Origin: Paraburkholderia phosphatilytica
Lineage (GTDB): Bacteria; Pseudomonadota; Gammaproteobacteria; Burkholderiales; Burkholderiaceae
DNA: 64,000 bases
NCBI RefSeq assembly: GCF_003443895.1
Contig: NZ_QQOA01000005.1
Location: 186,001-250,000, forward strand
Reading direction: 5' to 3'
A program made the translations under genes and the position numbers. Below, piece by piece: positions 18,846 to 27,715 of the stretch; positions within the stretch are counted from its first letter, which is position 1; every line of letters begins with the position of its first letter. Under the pieces are notes generated by a model. It ran no database searches, was not told the DNA's origin, and worked only from the letters and a program-made list of their open reading frames with translations.

Positions 18846-19634
18846 ATGCCCGACAGCGACAAGTACACGGTCGAAACCATCACCCATATCCATACTTGGG
18901 TGCCCGACAAACTGTTTTCGATCCGCACGACCCGTCCGCCGCAATACCGGTTCGTTGCCGGCCAGTTCGCGCGGCTCGGCGTCGACAAGACCGGGGACAG
19001 CTCGGTCCCGGTGGTGTGGCGCGCCTATTCGATTGTCTCCGCGCCGTATGACGAGCATCTGGAATTCTTCTCGATCGTGGTGCCCGGCGGCGAGTTTACG
19101 AGCGAGCTGTCGCGGCTCGCAGTAGGCGACCCGCTATATCTCGAGCGTACCAACTACGGCTTCCTGACGACCGACCGCTTCGAATGCGGCAAGGATCTGT
19201 GGCTGCTGTCGTCGGGGACCGGGCTCGCGCCGTTCGTGTCGATTCTCTATGACGTCAAGACGTGGGAGGACTATGAACGCGTGGTGCTGGTGCACAGCGT
19301 GCGCGAGCCGGGCGAACTGGCTTACCGGCCGCTCATCGAAGCGCTCGGGCAACACGAGTATTTCGGCGAATACGCGGCGCGCAAGCTCACCTACGTACCC
19401 GTCGTCACGCGCGTGCCGGTGCGCGGCGCGCTCGGCAAACGGATCACCGAGCTCGTCGATACCGGCGAGCTGGAGCAGTTCGCCGGCACGCGTTTTGACC
19501 ACGACCGCTCGCGCATCATGCTGTGCGGCAACCCCGACATGGTCGAGGACCTGCGCAGGCAGTTCACGGTCAAGGGCTTCACCGTCAGCAAGCGCGGCAA
19601 GCCCGGACACCTCGCGGTCGAGAACTACTGGTAG
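18846..19634 (+). CDS. fpr: Ferredoxin-NADP reductase
   Basis: 262-residue FAD flavoprotein exchanging electrons between NADP(H) and ferredoxin or flavodoxin. Visible motifs: RAYSIVSAP (FAD binding, about residue 58), FFSIVVPGGEFTS, GTGLAPFVSIL (NADP pyrophosphate binding), MLCGNPDMVED and the aromatic terminus ENYW. ATG 18846 has GAGGA at 18837; ATG 18834 is possible. As first gene after operator site 2, it probably supplies or drains electrons for the two ferredoxins encoded downstream. A housekeeping copy is probably present elsewhere in the genome. Confidence 0.9.
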   Translation: MPDSDKYTVETITHIHTWVPDKLFSIRTTRPPQYRFVAGQFARLGVDKTGDSSVPVVWRAYSIVSAPYDEHLEFFSIVVPGGEFTSELSRLAVGDPLYLERTNYGFLTTDRFECGKDLWLLSSGTGLAPFVSILYDVKTWEDYERVVLVHSVREPGELAYRPLIEALGQHEYFGEYAARKLTYVPVVTRVPVRGALGKRITELVDTGELEQFAGTRFDHDRSRIMLCGNPDMVEDLRRQFTVKGFTVSKRGKPGHLAVENYW

Positions 19635-19765
19635 TGCGACTTCGAGGTGCCGGCGCTGCGCAAGGTTGGCGCGGCGACGCACCGGATCGCGGCAAGCCGG
19701 ACCCGGCATCAGTGGCTGCAGTCCGCGCCAGCGAGCTTCGGTGCGATTGGCACATGAATTGCAGC

Positions 19766-19781
19766 ACATGTAAATACATGT
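19766..19781. repeat. Paired ACATGT palindromes before the flavoprotein gene
   Basis: ACATGT occurs at 19766-19771 and 19776-19781, separated by AAAT; each copy is itself a palindrome, so the element is both a direct and an inverted repeat, 10 bp apart. It lies in a 211-bp gap between fpr and the flavoprotein gene, about 65 bp before its start. It may be an internal promoter or regulator site. Confidence 0.45.
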
Positions 19782-19845
19782 ACTAGAAACGTTGGCCGCA
19801 GCGAAGGCAGCGCGTGCAAAGCGGAAACACGACAGGACAAAAACC

Positions 19846-21576
19846 ATGCAGACCCACGAACTCGAATATGACCTCATCGTCGTCGGCGGCGGAACCGGCG
19901 GTCCGATGGCTGCCGTCAAGGCGAAAGAGGCGAACCCCGCATTGCGCGTGCTCGTGATCGACAAGGCCAACGTGAAGCGCAGTGGCGCGATCTCGATGGG
20001 CATGGACGGGCTGAACAACGCGGTGATTCCGGGCCACGCCACCCCCGAGCAGTACACCAAGGAAATCACCGTCGCGAACGACGGCATCGTCGATCAGCGC
20101 GCGATCCTCAAGTACGCGCAGATGAGCTTCGACATGATCCAGGAACTCGACCGCTGGGGCGTCAAGTTCGAGAAGGACGAGACCGGCGACTTCGCGGTTC
20201 GCAAGGTCCACCACATGGGCGCGTATGTGCTGCCGATGCCCGAAGGGCATCACATGAAGCGCGTGCTGTACCGGCAGATGAAGCGCGCGCGCGTCGAGAT
20301 CACCAATCGCGTGGTGGTCACGCGCGTGTTGACGGGACCGGACGGCGCGGTGGCGGGCATCATGGGCTTCGATTGCCGCACGGCGGATCTCTACGTGATC
20401 CGCGCGAAGGCGGTGGTGCTGTGCACGGGCGCGGCGGGGCGGCTCGGGCTGCCCGCCTCGGGCTATCTGTTCGGCACCTACGAGAACCCGACCAACTGCG
20501 GCGACGGCCACGCGATGGCGCTGCATGCGGGCGCCGAGCTCGCGAATCTCGAATGCTTCCAGATCAATCCGTTGATCAAGGACTACAACGGGCCGGCATG
20601 CGCGTATGTCACGGGCCCGTTCGGCGGGTACACGTCGAACGCGCGAGGCGAGCGCTTCATCGAGTGCGACTACTGGAGCGGACAGATGATGCTCGAGTTC
20701 TTCAACGAGCTCGAAGGCGGCCGCGGCCCGGTGTTCCTGAAGCTCGATCACCTCGCCGAAGAAACCATCGCGGAAATCGAGACCATCCTGCACACGAACG
20801 AGCGGCCGAGCCGCGGACGCTTTCACGAGCGGCGCAACACCGACTACCGGCGCGACATGGTGGAGATGCACATCTCCGAAATCGGTTTCTGCAGCGGCCA
20901 CAGCGCATCGGGCATCTACATCGACGAACACGGCGCGACCACCGTGCCGGGACTCTTCGCGGCCGGCGACTGCGCGAGCGTGCCGCACAACTACATGCTG
21001 GGCGCGTTCGTGTACGGCAAGGTCTGCGGCGCCAACGCGGCTGAATATTGCACGGATCACGCGTTGCCCGCCGTCGATCGCGATTTCGTCGCGCGGGAGG
21101 GCGCGCGCATTCACGCGCCGCTCGCGCGCAGCGAAGGGCTCACGCCGTGGCAGGTCGAATACAAGACGCGCCGCATCGTCAACGACTACCTGCAGCCGCC
21201 GAAGATCACCCGCAAGATGGAGATCGGCCTGCAGCGGCTGGATGAAATCCGCGAGGATCTGGAGCACATGTCCGCCGCGGACCCGCACGAGCTGATGCGC
21301 GCGATGGAGGCGTTCACGATTCGCGACTGCGGCGAGATGGCGGCGCGTGCATCGCTGTTTCGCACCGAGAGCCGCTGGGGCCTCTATCACCTGCGCGCCG
21401 ACTACCCCGAACGCAACGACGCGGACTGGTTCTGCCACTCGATGCTGCGGCTCGATGCGCAGTCGGGCATCACGGTGCGCAAGCGTCCGGTCGATCCGTT
21501 CGTGATTCCGATCGAAGCCGAAGAGCGCGAAGCCTATCAACGCCTGCGCGTCAGCCTGCCGGCCGAAGCCGCCTGA
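19846..21576 (+). CDS. AprA/fumarate-reductase-type FAD flavoprotein
   Basis: 576-residue flavoprotein of the succinate dehydrogenase/fumarate reductase/APS reductase superfamily. The FAD site is visible (LIVVGGGTGGPMAAVKA near residue 10; VLVIDKA; PGLFAAGDCA near residue 375; VVLCTGAAGRLG). The segment KRSGAISMGMDGLNN resembles the AprA pattern (D/K)RSGAVAQGLSAIN more than it does fumarate reductase, and the next gene resembles AprB. Unlike dissimilatory APS reductases it sits in an operon with an importer and ETF. ATG 19846 follows AGGAC. The substrate is unknown; an oxidised sulfur or other organic compound is an inference. Confidence 0.82.
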   Translation: MQTHELEYDLIVVGGGTGGPMAAVKAKEANPALRVLVIDKANVKRSGAISMGMDGLNNAVIPGHATPEQYTKEITVANDGIVDQRAILKYAQMSFDMIQELDRWGVKFEKDETGDFAVRKVHHMGAYVLPMPEGHHMKRVLYRQMKRARVEITNRVVVTRVLTGPDGAVAGIMGFDCRTADLYVIRAKAVVLCTGAAGRLGLPASGYLFGTYENPTNCGDGHAMALHAGAELANLECFQINPLIKDYNGPACAYVTGPFGGYTSNARGERFIECDYWSGQMMLEFFNELEGGRGPVFLKLDHLAEETIAEIETILHTNERPSRGRFHERRNTDYRRDMVEMHISEIGFCSGHSASGIYIDEHGATTVPGLFAAGDCASVPHNYMLGAFVYGKVCGANAAEYCTDHALPAVDRDFVAREGARIHAPLARSEGLTPWQVEYKTRRIVNDYLQPPKITRKMEIGLQRLDEIREDLEHMSAADPHELMRAMEAFTIRDCGEMAARASLFRTESRWGLYHLRADYPERNDADWFCHSMLRLDAQSGITVRKRPVDPFVIPIEAEEREAYQRLRVSLPAEAA

Positions 21577-21605
21577 AGACCGCCGCATTCCCCTGGAGTC
21601 AATCC

Positions 21606-21839
21606 ATGACCATCGCGCTGAACCGTACCCAGGCCCCCGTCGTCGTCGACGAGAGCAAATGCATCGCAGACAAGGGCTGCACCGTGTGTGTCGACGTGTG
21701 CCCGCTCGACGTGCTCGCGATCGACCTGTCGAAGAACAAGGCCTTCATGAAGTTCGACGAATGCTGGTACTGCATGCCCTGCGAGCAGGACTGCCCGACC
21801 GGCGCCGTGCACGTCAACATTCCGTACCTCGTCCGCTAG
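21606..21839 (+). CDS. AprB-like 2x[4Fe-4S] ferredoxin subunit
   Basis: 77-residue ferredoxin with two cysteine clusters: C-x5-C-x2-C-x3-CP (KCIADKGCTVCVDVCPLDV) and C-x2-C-x2-C-x3-CP (ECWYCMPCEQDCPTG). The expanded first motif and the CWYC-C-CP-GA second motif match the beta subunit of APS reductase, without its long C-terminal tail. It is 29 bp after the flavoprotein gene, with GGAG about 9 bp before ATG. It is probably the electron-transfer subunit of that flavoprotein. Confidence 0.88.
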   Translation: MTIALNRTQAPVVVDESKCIADKGCTVCVDVCPLDVLAIDLSKNKAFMKFDECWYCMPCEQDCPTGAVHVNIPYLVR

Positions 21840-21852
21840 GAGGCGCGCCACG

Positions 21853-22806
21853 ATGAACGCTCCGAGCGGAATCGTTTCCCGGCTCGCCGATCCGGACGCC
21901 ACCGTGCGCCGGCTCGCGGTCCTCGAACTGCCGTACTCCGATGAAGACGACATCGCGCCGCTGCTCGTGCACGCGCTGCGCGACGCCGACGCGTCGGTGC
22001 GCGCCGAGGCCGCGCGGGCGCTCGAAGGCTACGAGGACGACGACAGCGTCGCCGCGCTGGCCGCCTGTCTCGTCGATGAGGATCCGGCGGTCCGCGCGGC
22101 CGCGGGCGACACGCTGGCCGAGCTCAAGTCCGCCGCGTGCGGCGTCCATCTGCTGCCGTATCTCGACGCGCTCGCGGCCGACACCGTGACGCGCGCGTTG
22201 CGGGCGCTGCGGGCGCTGCGCGTGCCGGCCGCGCTCGAGCCGGCGCTGCGGCTGCTCGGTCACGACGATGCCGGCGTGCGCAAGGAGGCTGCGGGCGTGC
22301 TCGGCTATTTGAAGCACGCGGCGGCGGTGGCCGAACTCGCGCGCGCCGCGATGTTCGATGCGGACGGCGAAGTGCGCCGCACGGCGATCGGCGCGCTCGG
22401 CTACGCGGAGCAGGTGAGCGTGCTGCCGGCGCTGATGCGGGCGCTGAAGGACGACGCGTGGATGGTGCGCGAAGAGGCCGCGCAGACGATCGGCAAGCTG
22501 CAGGGGCGGCCCGCCGTCGACGACCTGATCGCGCTGCTCGACGATCCGTTCTGGCAGGTCCGTCTGAAAGCGGTGCGCAGCCTCGGTCTCCTGAAGGCCA
22601 GCCGCGCGGTCGCGCCGATCACCGCGCAGTTGCTGCACGACGTGGGCAACCTGCGCAAGGAGGCGGTCATCGCGCTCGGCGAGATCGGCGACCCGGCGGC
22701 CATTCCCGCTCTGGAGGCGGCGGGCGGCGATCCAGACCCCGACGTGCGCAAGCTTTCGAAGCTGGCGCTGACCTCCATCCATCTGCATTCGCGGGAGCAG
22801 GCATGA
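21853..22806 (+). CDS. HEAT-repeat (PBS-lyase-like) protein
   Basis: 317-residue helical solenoid made almost wholly of about nine 31-residue HEAT/PBS-lyase repeats (for example [78 protein letters not shown]). No catalytic motif or signal peptide is visible, so it is a cytoplasmic scaffold or chaperone-like protein. AGGAGG precedes ATG, and its stop overlaps the next ferredoxin start (ATGA). Repeats of this class assist cofactor attachment or assembly in other systems; a role in maturing or docking the iron-sulfur flavoprotein is inferred. Confidence 0.85.
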   Translation: MNAPSGIVSRLADPDATVRRLAVLELPYSDEDDIAPLLVHALRDADASVRAEAARALEGYEDDDSVAALAACLVDEDPAVRAAAGDTLAELKSAACGVHLLPYLDALAADTVTRALRALRALRVPAALEPALRLLGHDDAGVRKEAAGVLGYLKHAAAVAELARAAMFDADGEVRRTAIGALGYAEQVSVLPALMRALKDDAWMVREEAAQTIGKLQGRPAVDDLIALLDDPFWQVRLKAVRSLGLLKASRAVAPITAQLLHDVGNLRKEAVIALGEIGDPAAIPALEAAGGDPDPDVRKLSKLALTSIHLHSREQA

Positions 22807-23132
22807 CTTACGTCGTCACCGAAAACTGCATTCGCTGCAAGTACACCGACTGCGTCGACGTCTGTCCGGTTGACTGCTTCCATGAGGGCGATCGCTTTCT
22901 CGTCATCGACCCGGACGTGTGCATCGACTGTGGCGTGTGCGTGCCGGAATGTCCGGTCGAGGCGATCGTCGATGCGGACAACCTGCGTCCGGACCAGCAG
23001 CCGTTCCTCGCGATCAACGCGCGCTACGCACGCGAATGGCCCGTGATTTCAGGCGCGCAGGATGCGCTGCCGGACGCGGACAAGTGGGCGGATCGCCCTG
23101 ACAAGCTGAGCCTGATCGGCGACATCGGCTGA
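22803..23132 (+). CDS. fdxA: 7Fe/8Fe-type ferredoxin
   Basis: 109-residue ferredoxin of the FdxA/Azotobacter FdI type. The first cluster region has the spread cysteines of a [3Fe-4S]/[4Fe-4S] site ([19 protein letters not shown]), the second a regular C-x2-C-x2-C-x3-CP ([15 protein letters not shown]). It is followed by the usual C-terminal extension with REWPVI and DADKWA. ATG overlaps the HEAT gene stop. It is probably the soluble carrier between Fpr or ETF and the flavoprotein. Confidence 0.92.
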   Translation: MTYVVTENCIRCKYTDCVDVCPVDCFHEGDRFLVIDPDVCIDCGVCVPECPVEAIVDADNLRPDQQPFLAINARYAREWPVISGAQDALPDADKWADRPDKLSLIGDIG

Positions 23133-23276
23133 GGGCTGGCGCGATCACAGCCGCGACAGACGGCTGCCCGTCAGTGGTACGGCATGGCATGGAGCGAGAC
23201 GAACCGGAGCCGGGGACGTGACACACGCCTCGGGCGCAAGAGGCTGGTCCCCATCTTTCAAAGCGGGAGAATCTGG

Positions 23277-24764
23277 ATGACGCTACGCTTTCGTCGCCTC
23301 GCGCGACTCTGGACAGGTGCGCGATTGTCGGGCCGCGGACTTGCCGGCCCATGCGCAGCCATCGCGGCGGGCCTCGTGCTCGCGGCGGCGTGCATGCCGG
23401 CGCAGGCGAACACGACGCTCGTGATCGGCATCGGCACGCAGGATACGACGACCAACACCGTGACCGGCGGCGCGGTGATCCGGCAGCTGAAGCTGCTTGA
23501 GAAATACCTGCCGCACGACGGCAAATACAAGGACATCGACTACCGGATCGACTGGGAGAATTTCACGTCCGGGCCGCCGGTCACGAACGGCATGATGGCC
23601 GGCAAGCTGCAGATCGGCATGATGGGCGACTATCCGCTGCTCGTGAACGGCGCGACCGGCGCGCAGTTGCAGGGCAACGAGACCGAGCTCGTTGCGGTGC
23701 TTGGGTACAACGCGTATGGCGCGGGCAACGGGGTGGTGGTGAACAGCGCGTCGCCGTATTACTCGCTCGCGGACCTGAAGGGCAAGCTGGTGTCCGTGCC
23801 GTTTGGCTCGGCGGCGCACGGCATGCTGCTCAAGGCCATGCGCATGCATGGCTGGAGCGACGACTATTTTTCGCTCGCGAACCAGAGTCCCGAAGTCGGC
23901 ACCACCAATCTGCAGGAAAAGAAGATCGATGCGCATGCGGACTTCGTTCCGTTCGCCGAACTGTTGCCGTACCGCGGCTTCGCGCGCAAGGTCTTCGACG
24001 GCGTGGAAACAAAATCGCCCACCTTTCATGGTGTCGTGGTCAGAAAGGATTTCGCGCAGCAGTATCCGGAAGTGGTGGTGGCCTATCTTCGCGCGCTGCT
24101 CGACGCGAACGCGTGGGTGAGGGCGAACCCGCAGCAGGCGAGCACGATGGTCGAGCAATGGACGCACGTGAACAAGGAGGTCGCCTATATCTTCCTTGGC
24201 CCGGACGGCATTCACACGCTCGATCCGACGATCAAGCCGGTCGAAATGGAGGCGCTGAAGAGCGCGCTCGACACGCTGAAGTCGCTGAACCGGGTGAAGG
24301 ACTTCAATATCGCGGGCTGGATCGACGACCGTTATCTGCGCACCGCGTTCAAGGACGCGAACCTCGATTACGACGCGCAGCAGAAGTCGCTCGCGAACTA
24401 CAGCTTGACCGGCACCGATCCGTACTGCCACAGGCCGGTGACGGACCCGGCCAGCTCCGCGCAGGTCTGGATCGAAGGCGGCGCGATCGTGCCGTTCAGC
24501 TCCGCGGGTTGCGCGCTGGCGGCCGTGGTCGACATGACGAAGAAGAACCAGAAGATCGACGTCGCCTACGTGATGGATCACAGCCTGGGCATCAAGCTCT
24601 TTGCCGACAAGGCTTTCTACGTCGTCAAGCCAGGCGCGTCCGACGGCGTGCCGGACGTGACGCCCTTCCTGCTCAAGGCCGACGCCGAGCGCTATGCGTC
24701 CGCGCATGGCGCCCAGGTCGAGGCGTACGAGCAGATTCTTGCAACGTTGCGCGCGGGAAAGTGA
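23277..24764 (+). CDS. NitT/TauT-type ABC substrate-binding protein fused to a NosL-like domain
   Basis: 495 residues, longer than the usual 320-340 for SsuA/TauA/NrtA binding proteins. A long N-terminal signal (hydrophobic stretch about residues 27-44 ending MPAQA) is followed by a type-2 binding-protein fold (TTLVIGIGTQDTTTN to about residue 365). The last ~117 residues (from about 379) resemble NosL, the Cu(I)-binding accessory lipoprotein of N2O reductase: AQVWIEGGAIVPFSS, DKAFYVV, DVTPFLLKADAERYASAHGAQV. It keeps two cysteines (about 384, PYCHRP; about 412, SAGCAL) but not the classic CGM motif. Start ATG 23277 follows GCGGGAGA. It is the receptor of the cluster's importer. Confidence 0.82.
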   Translation: MTLRFRRLARLWTGARLSGRGLAGPCAAIAAGLVLAAACMPAQANTTLVIGIGTQDTTTNTVTGGAVIRQLKLLEKYLPHDGKYKDIDYRIDWENFTSGPPVTNGMMAGKLQIGMMGDYPLLVNGATGAQLQGNETELVAVLGYNAYGAGNGVVVNSASPYYSLADLKGKLVSVPFGSAAHGMLLKAMRMHGWSDDYFSLANQSPEVGTTNLQEKKIDAHADFVPFAELLPYRGFARKVFDGVETKSPTFHGVVVRKDFAQQYPEVVVAYLRALLDANAWVRANPQQASTMVEQWTHVNKEVAYIFLGPDGIHTLDPTIKPVEMEALKSALDTLKSLNRVKDFNIAGWIDDRYLRTAFKDANLDYDAQQKSLANYSLTGTDPYCHRPVTDPASSAQVWIEGGAIVPFSSAGCALAAVVDMTKKNQKIDVAYVMDHSLGIKLFADKAFYVVKPGASDGVPDVTPFLLKADAERYASAHGAQVEAYEQILATLRAGK

Positions 24765-24765
24765 C

Positions 24766-25719
24766 ATGAAAGCCGATATGCCTGTTCAGACGGATGAAGG
24801 CCTGCAAGCATTTGCAGGCAGCGCGGCGGAGGCCAGCCGGCGCACGGTGCCGCGAAGTGGCCGCGCCGATGATGGTGTTGCGCCCGGTACCGCGGTCGCC
24901 GCGCAGGCGCCGCGAGCACGCTGGCTGCGTGTGCTGAGGCGCAGGAAGACCGAGGGCGCGCTTTCGCTCGTGTCGCTGTCGACCGTACTCGTCGTGTGGT
25001 TCCTGCTCACTCACTACCGGGTGAACCTGTACGTGCGGTTCGCGAATATCCCGTCGCCCGTCGACGCGTTGCAGGCGTTCATCCAGATGAACCGCACGTC
25101 GGCTTACGCGGACAACGTGCTGATCAGCCTGCGCCGCATCCTGGCTGGCTTCGGGGTGGCGGCGCTGCTGGGCGTCTCGGGCGGGCTGCTGATCGGCCGC
25201 TACCGGCTGGTCCGCGCGCTGTGCTTTCCCGCGCTCGAAGCGCTGCGGCCGATCCCCGCCATCGCATGGGTGCCGATCTCGGTGATGCTGTGGCCGTCGA
25301 ACGAAAGCAGCATCGTGTTCATCACGTTCATTGGCGCGTTCTTTCCGATCCTGCTTAATACCGTCGAAGGCGTGCAGGCGATCGACGAGGTGCTGGTGCG
25401 CGCGGCAAGCACGCTCGGCGCATCGGAGGGCGCGCTGTTCCGGCACGTCGTGCTGCCGGGCGCGCTGCCGCATATCTTCACCGGGCTCGCGCTCGGCATG
25501 GGTGTGGCATGGGTGTCGCTGATCGCGGCCGAGATGATCTCGGGGCAGTTCGGCATCGGCTACGCGACCTGGGAAGCCTACTCGCTGATCAGCTATCCCG
25601 ACATCGTGGTCGGGATGGTGACGATCGGCCTGCTCGGCTGGATCTGCAGCGGACTGATCCGCTTCACGGGCGCGATGGTGATGCCATGGCGCGCATTCTC
25701 GACCCGCAGGGGACGCTGA
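24766..25719 (+). CDS. ABC transporter permease (SsuC/TauC-like)
   Basis: 317-residue inner-membrane permease of the BPD_transp_1 family. An unusually long Ala/Arg-rich cytoplasmic N-terminus (about 60 residues) precedes about six hydrophobic segments. The EAA-type loop is visible around VLVRAASTLGASEGALFRHVVLPGALPHI, and the region ALEALRPIPAIAWVPISVMLW is typical of sulfonate/nitrate/taurine permeases. It follows the binding-protein gene by 1 bp and overlaps the ATPase gene (TGATG). Confidence 0.9.
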   Translation: MKADMPVQTDEGLQAFAGSAAEASRRTVPRSGRADDGVAPGTAVAAQAPRARWLRVLRRRKTEGALSLVSLSTVLVVWFLLTHYRVNLYVRFANIPSPVDALQAFIQMNRTSAYADNVLISLRRILAGFGVAALLGVSGGLLIGRYRLVRALCFPALEALRPIPAIAWVPISVMLWPSNESSIVFITFIGAFFPILLNTVEGVQAIDEVLVRAASTLGASEGALFRHVVLPGALPHIFTGLALGMGVAWVSLIAAEMISGQFGIGYATWEAYSLISYPDIVVGMVTIGLLGWICSGLIRFTGAMVMPWRAFSTRRGR

Positions 25720-26582
25720 TGGACACGCTCGTTCAATCCGGACGCATCGAACTGCGGCGCGCGCGCCTGCAGTTTGAGCAGGCAGACGGCACGCCGTTCA
25801 CCGCGATCGACGGCGTCGATCTGACCATCGAGCCGGGCGAGTTCGTGTCCGTGATCGGCCCGTCGGGCTGTGGCAAATCGACGGTGCTCAACGTGCTGGC
25901 CGGTTTTTCGAAACTCGATGAAGGTACCGCGACGCTCGACGGCGCCGCGATCGAAAAGCCCGGCCCGGAACGCGGTGTCGTGTTCCAGCAATACTCGCTG
26001 TTTCCATGGATGACGGTACGGCGCAACGTCGAGTTCGGTCTCAGGATGAAGCGGATGCCGGTGTCGAAACGCGAGACGATCGCGCGCGGTCTGCTCGGCA
26101 TCGCGGGTCTGCTCGCGTTCGAGAATCACTATCCGGATCAGCTTTCGGGCGGCATGAAGCAGCGTGTGGGCATCGTGCGCGCGCTCGCCGCGAGTCCACG
26201 CGTGCTGCTGATGGACGAGCCGTTCGGCGCGCTCGATGCGCAGACGCGCGCGGTCATGCAGGAGGTGCTGACCAACATGTGGCAACGGTTGCGGACCTCG
26301 GTGCTCTTCATCACGCACGACATCGACGAAGCCGTGTTCCTGTCGGACCGCATCTACGTGATGACCGCGCGGCCGGGGCGTATCAAGTGTGTCGTGCCGG
26401 TAAACCTGCCGCGGCCGCGCACGCCTGAAATCACCGCATCGCCTGAATACGTCGCGCTGGTTCAGCGGCTGCGTAGCCTGATTCGCGCCGAAAGCCTGCA
26501 GGCGATGGGCGGCGAACTCGCCGCGGGTCTCGCGGGCATCGGGATGGATGTCGGTCCCGCCGGCGTCGAGGAGCTGTTCTGA
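25719..26582 (+). CDS. ABC transporter ATP-binding protein (SsuB/TauB-like)
   Basis: 287-residue ATPase with Walker A GPSGCGKST (about residue 47), Q-loop QQYSLFPWMT, signature LSGGMKQRVGIVRAL, Walker B VLLMDEPFGALD and the switch histidine ITHDIDEAV. The pattern matches NitT/TauT-family ATPases. ATG overlaps the permease stop, and the stop overlaps the DUF971 start (TGATG), so translation is fully coupled. Confidence 0.93.
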   Translation: MDTLVQSGRIELRRARLQFEQADGTPFTAIDGVDLTIEPGEFVSVIGPSGCGKSTVLNVLAGFSKLDEGTATLDGAAIEKPGPERGVVFQQYSLFPWMTVRRNVEFGLRMKRMPVSKRETIARGLLGIAGLLAFENHYPDQLSGGMKQRVGIVRALAASPRVLLMDEPFGALDAQTRAVMQEVLTNMWQRLRTSVLFITHDIDEAVFLSDRIYVMTARPGRIKCVVPVNLPRPRTPEITASPEYVALVQRLRSLIRAESLQAMGGELAAGLAGIGMDVGPAGVEELF

Positions 26583-26941
26583 TGCCGGGCGCGACGGTGG
26601 ATTCCGCGGTGGGCCTGTGGCCTGCGGGTGTCGTGCTGCACGCGGCGAGCCAGCGGCTGGAGATCCGCTGGCGCGACGGCGTCACGCAGCAGCTGTCGGC
26701 GGCCGGGTTGCGCGAGCACTGTCCGTGCAGCGGCTGCGAAGCGGCGCGGCGCGCGCAACGTCGCCCGCCCGGCGACGCGACGCTGCAAGCCGTGCACGCG
26801 GCGGGCGAATACGGTCTCCAGCTGGCGTTTTCCGATGGCCACGACCGCGGCATCTATCCATGGGCCTATCTGCGCGGTCTGCATGATGCGTGCGTGCCCG
26901 GGCCGCCCGCGCACGACACGCACTGCGACTCAACTTCCTGA
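26582..26941 (+). CDS. DUF971 (GBBH-like N-terminal) protein with CxCxxC motif
   Basis: 119-residue protein of the DUF971 family, the domain found at the N-terminus of gamma-butyrobetaine hydroxylase and in stand-alone proteins often associated with Mrp/Apbc Fe-S assembly genes. Core motifs: [27 protein letters not shown] (in segments) and [21 protein letters not shown]. The cysteine trio HCPCSGC likely binds Zn or an Fe-S centre. Its stop lies 10 bp before etfB. A cofactor-insertion or electron-transfer accessory role in this cluster is inferred. Confidence 0.85.
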   Translation: MPGATVDSAVGLWPAGVVLHAASQRLEIRWRDGVTQQLSAAGLREHCPCSGCEAARRAQRRPPGDATLQAVHAAGEYGLQLAFSDGHDRGIYPWAYLRGLHDACVPGPPAHDTHCDSTS

Positions 26942-26951
26942 CGAGCAGACG

Positions 26952-27701
26952 ATGAAAATCCTGGTGGCAGTGAAGCGGGTCGTCGACCCGAACGTGCAGG
27001 TGCGGGCGAAGGCGGACGAGAGCGGCGTCGACACCGCGAACGTCAAGATGTCCATGAACCCGTTCGACGAGATCGCCGTCGAGGAGGCGGTGCGTCTCAA
27101 GGAAGCGGGGCACGCGGACGAGGTGGTGGCGGTGACCTGTGGCGGCCGAGCAAGCGAGGAGACGCTGCGCGCGGCGATGGCGATCGGCGCCGATCGCGGC
27201 CTGCTGATCCAGTGCGCGGCGCCGCCCGAACCGCTCGCGGTGGCGAAGTTGCTGCGGGCGGTGTGCGAACGCGAAGCGCCGCAACTCGTGCTGCTCGGCA
27301 AGCAGGCGATCGATGACGACGCGAACCAGACCGGGCAGATGCTCGCGGCGCTGTCAGGCTGGCCGCAGGCGACCTTTGCGGCGAAGCTCGCACTGACCGG
27401 CGGGCGCGCGACGGTCAGCCGCGAGGTGGATGGCGGCACGGAAACGGTGTCGGTCGCGTTGCCCGCCGTCGTGACCGCCGATCTGCGTCTGAACGAGCCG
27501 CGCTACGTGACGCTGCCGGGCATCATGAAGGCGAAGAAAAAACCCATCGCGACGCTCGATGCGAGCGAACTCGGCGTCGACGTGTCGCCCCGTCTGAAGC
27601 TGCTGCGGGTGAGCGAGCTGCCCGCGCGCGCGCCGGGCATCCGCGTGCCGGATGTCGATACGCTGATCGAGCGCCTGAAGCACGAAGCGAAAGTCATCTG
27701 A
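26952..27701 (+). CDS. etfB: Electron transfer flavoprotein, beta subunit (FixA/EtfB-like)
   Basis: 249-residue EtfB/FixA homologue. N-terminus [18 protein letters not shown], then [18 protein letters not shown] (nucleotide-binding region) and [30 protein letters not shown], with a [11 protein letters not shown] segment near the C-terminus. With EtfA it forms a heterodimeric FAD (and AMP or second FAD) carrier that accepts electrons from dehydrogenases. Its location behind a transporter and an AprA-like enzyme suggests a dedicated ETF pair rather than the housekeeping one. Confidence 0.92.
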   Translation: MKILVAVKRVVDPNVQVRAKADESGVDTANVKMSMNPFDEIAVEEAVRLKEAGHADEVVAVTCGGRASEETLRAAMAIGADRGLLIQCAAPPEPLAVAKLLRAVCEREAPQLVLLGKQAIDDDANQTGQMLAALSGWPQATFAAKLALTGGRATVSREVDGGTETVSVALPAVVTADLRLNEPRYVTLPGIMKAKKKPIATLDASELGVDVSPRLKLLRVSELPARAPGIRVPDVDTLIERLKHEAKVI

Positions 27702-27715
27702 ACGAGGCCAGCATC

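Noticed and set aside
19635..19760. Stop-codon readthrough extension of fpr (in-frame open for about 40 codons after TAG)
   Set aside because: The protein already ends in the canonical aromatic terminus; the downstream residues resemble no family and there is no recoding signal.
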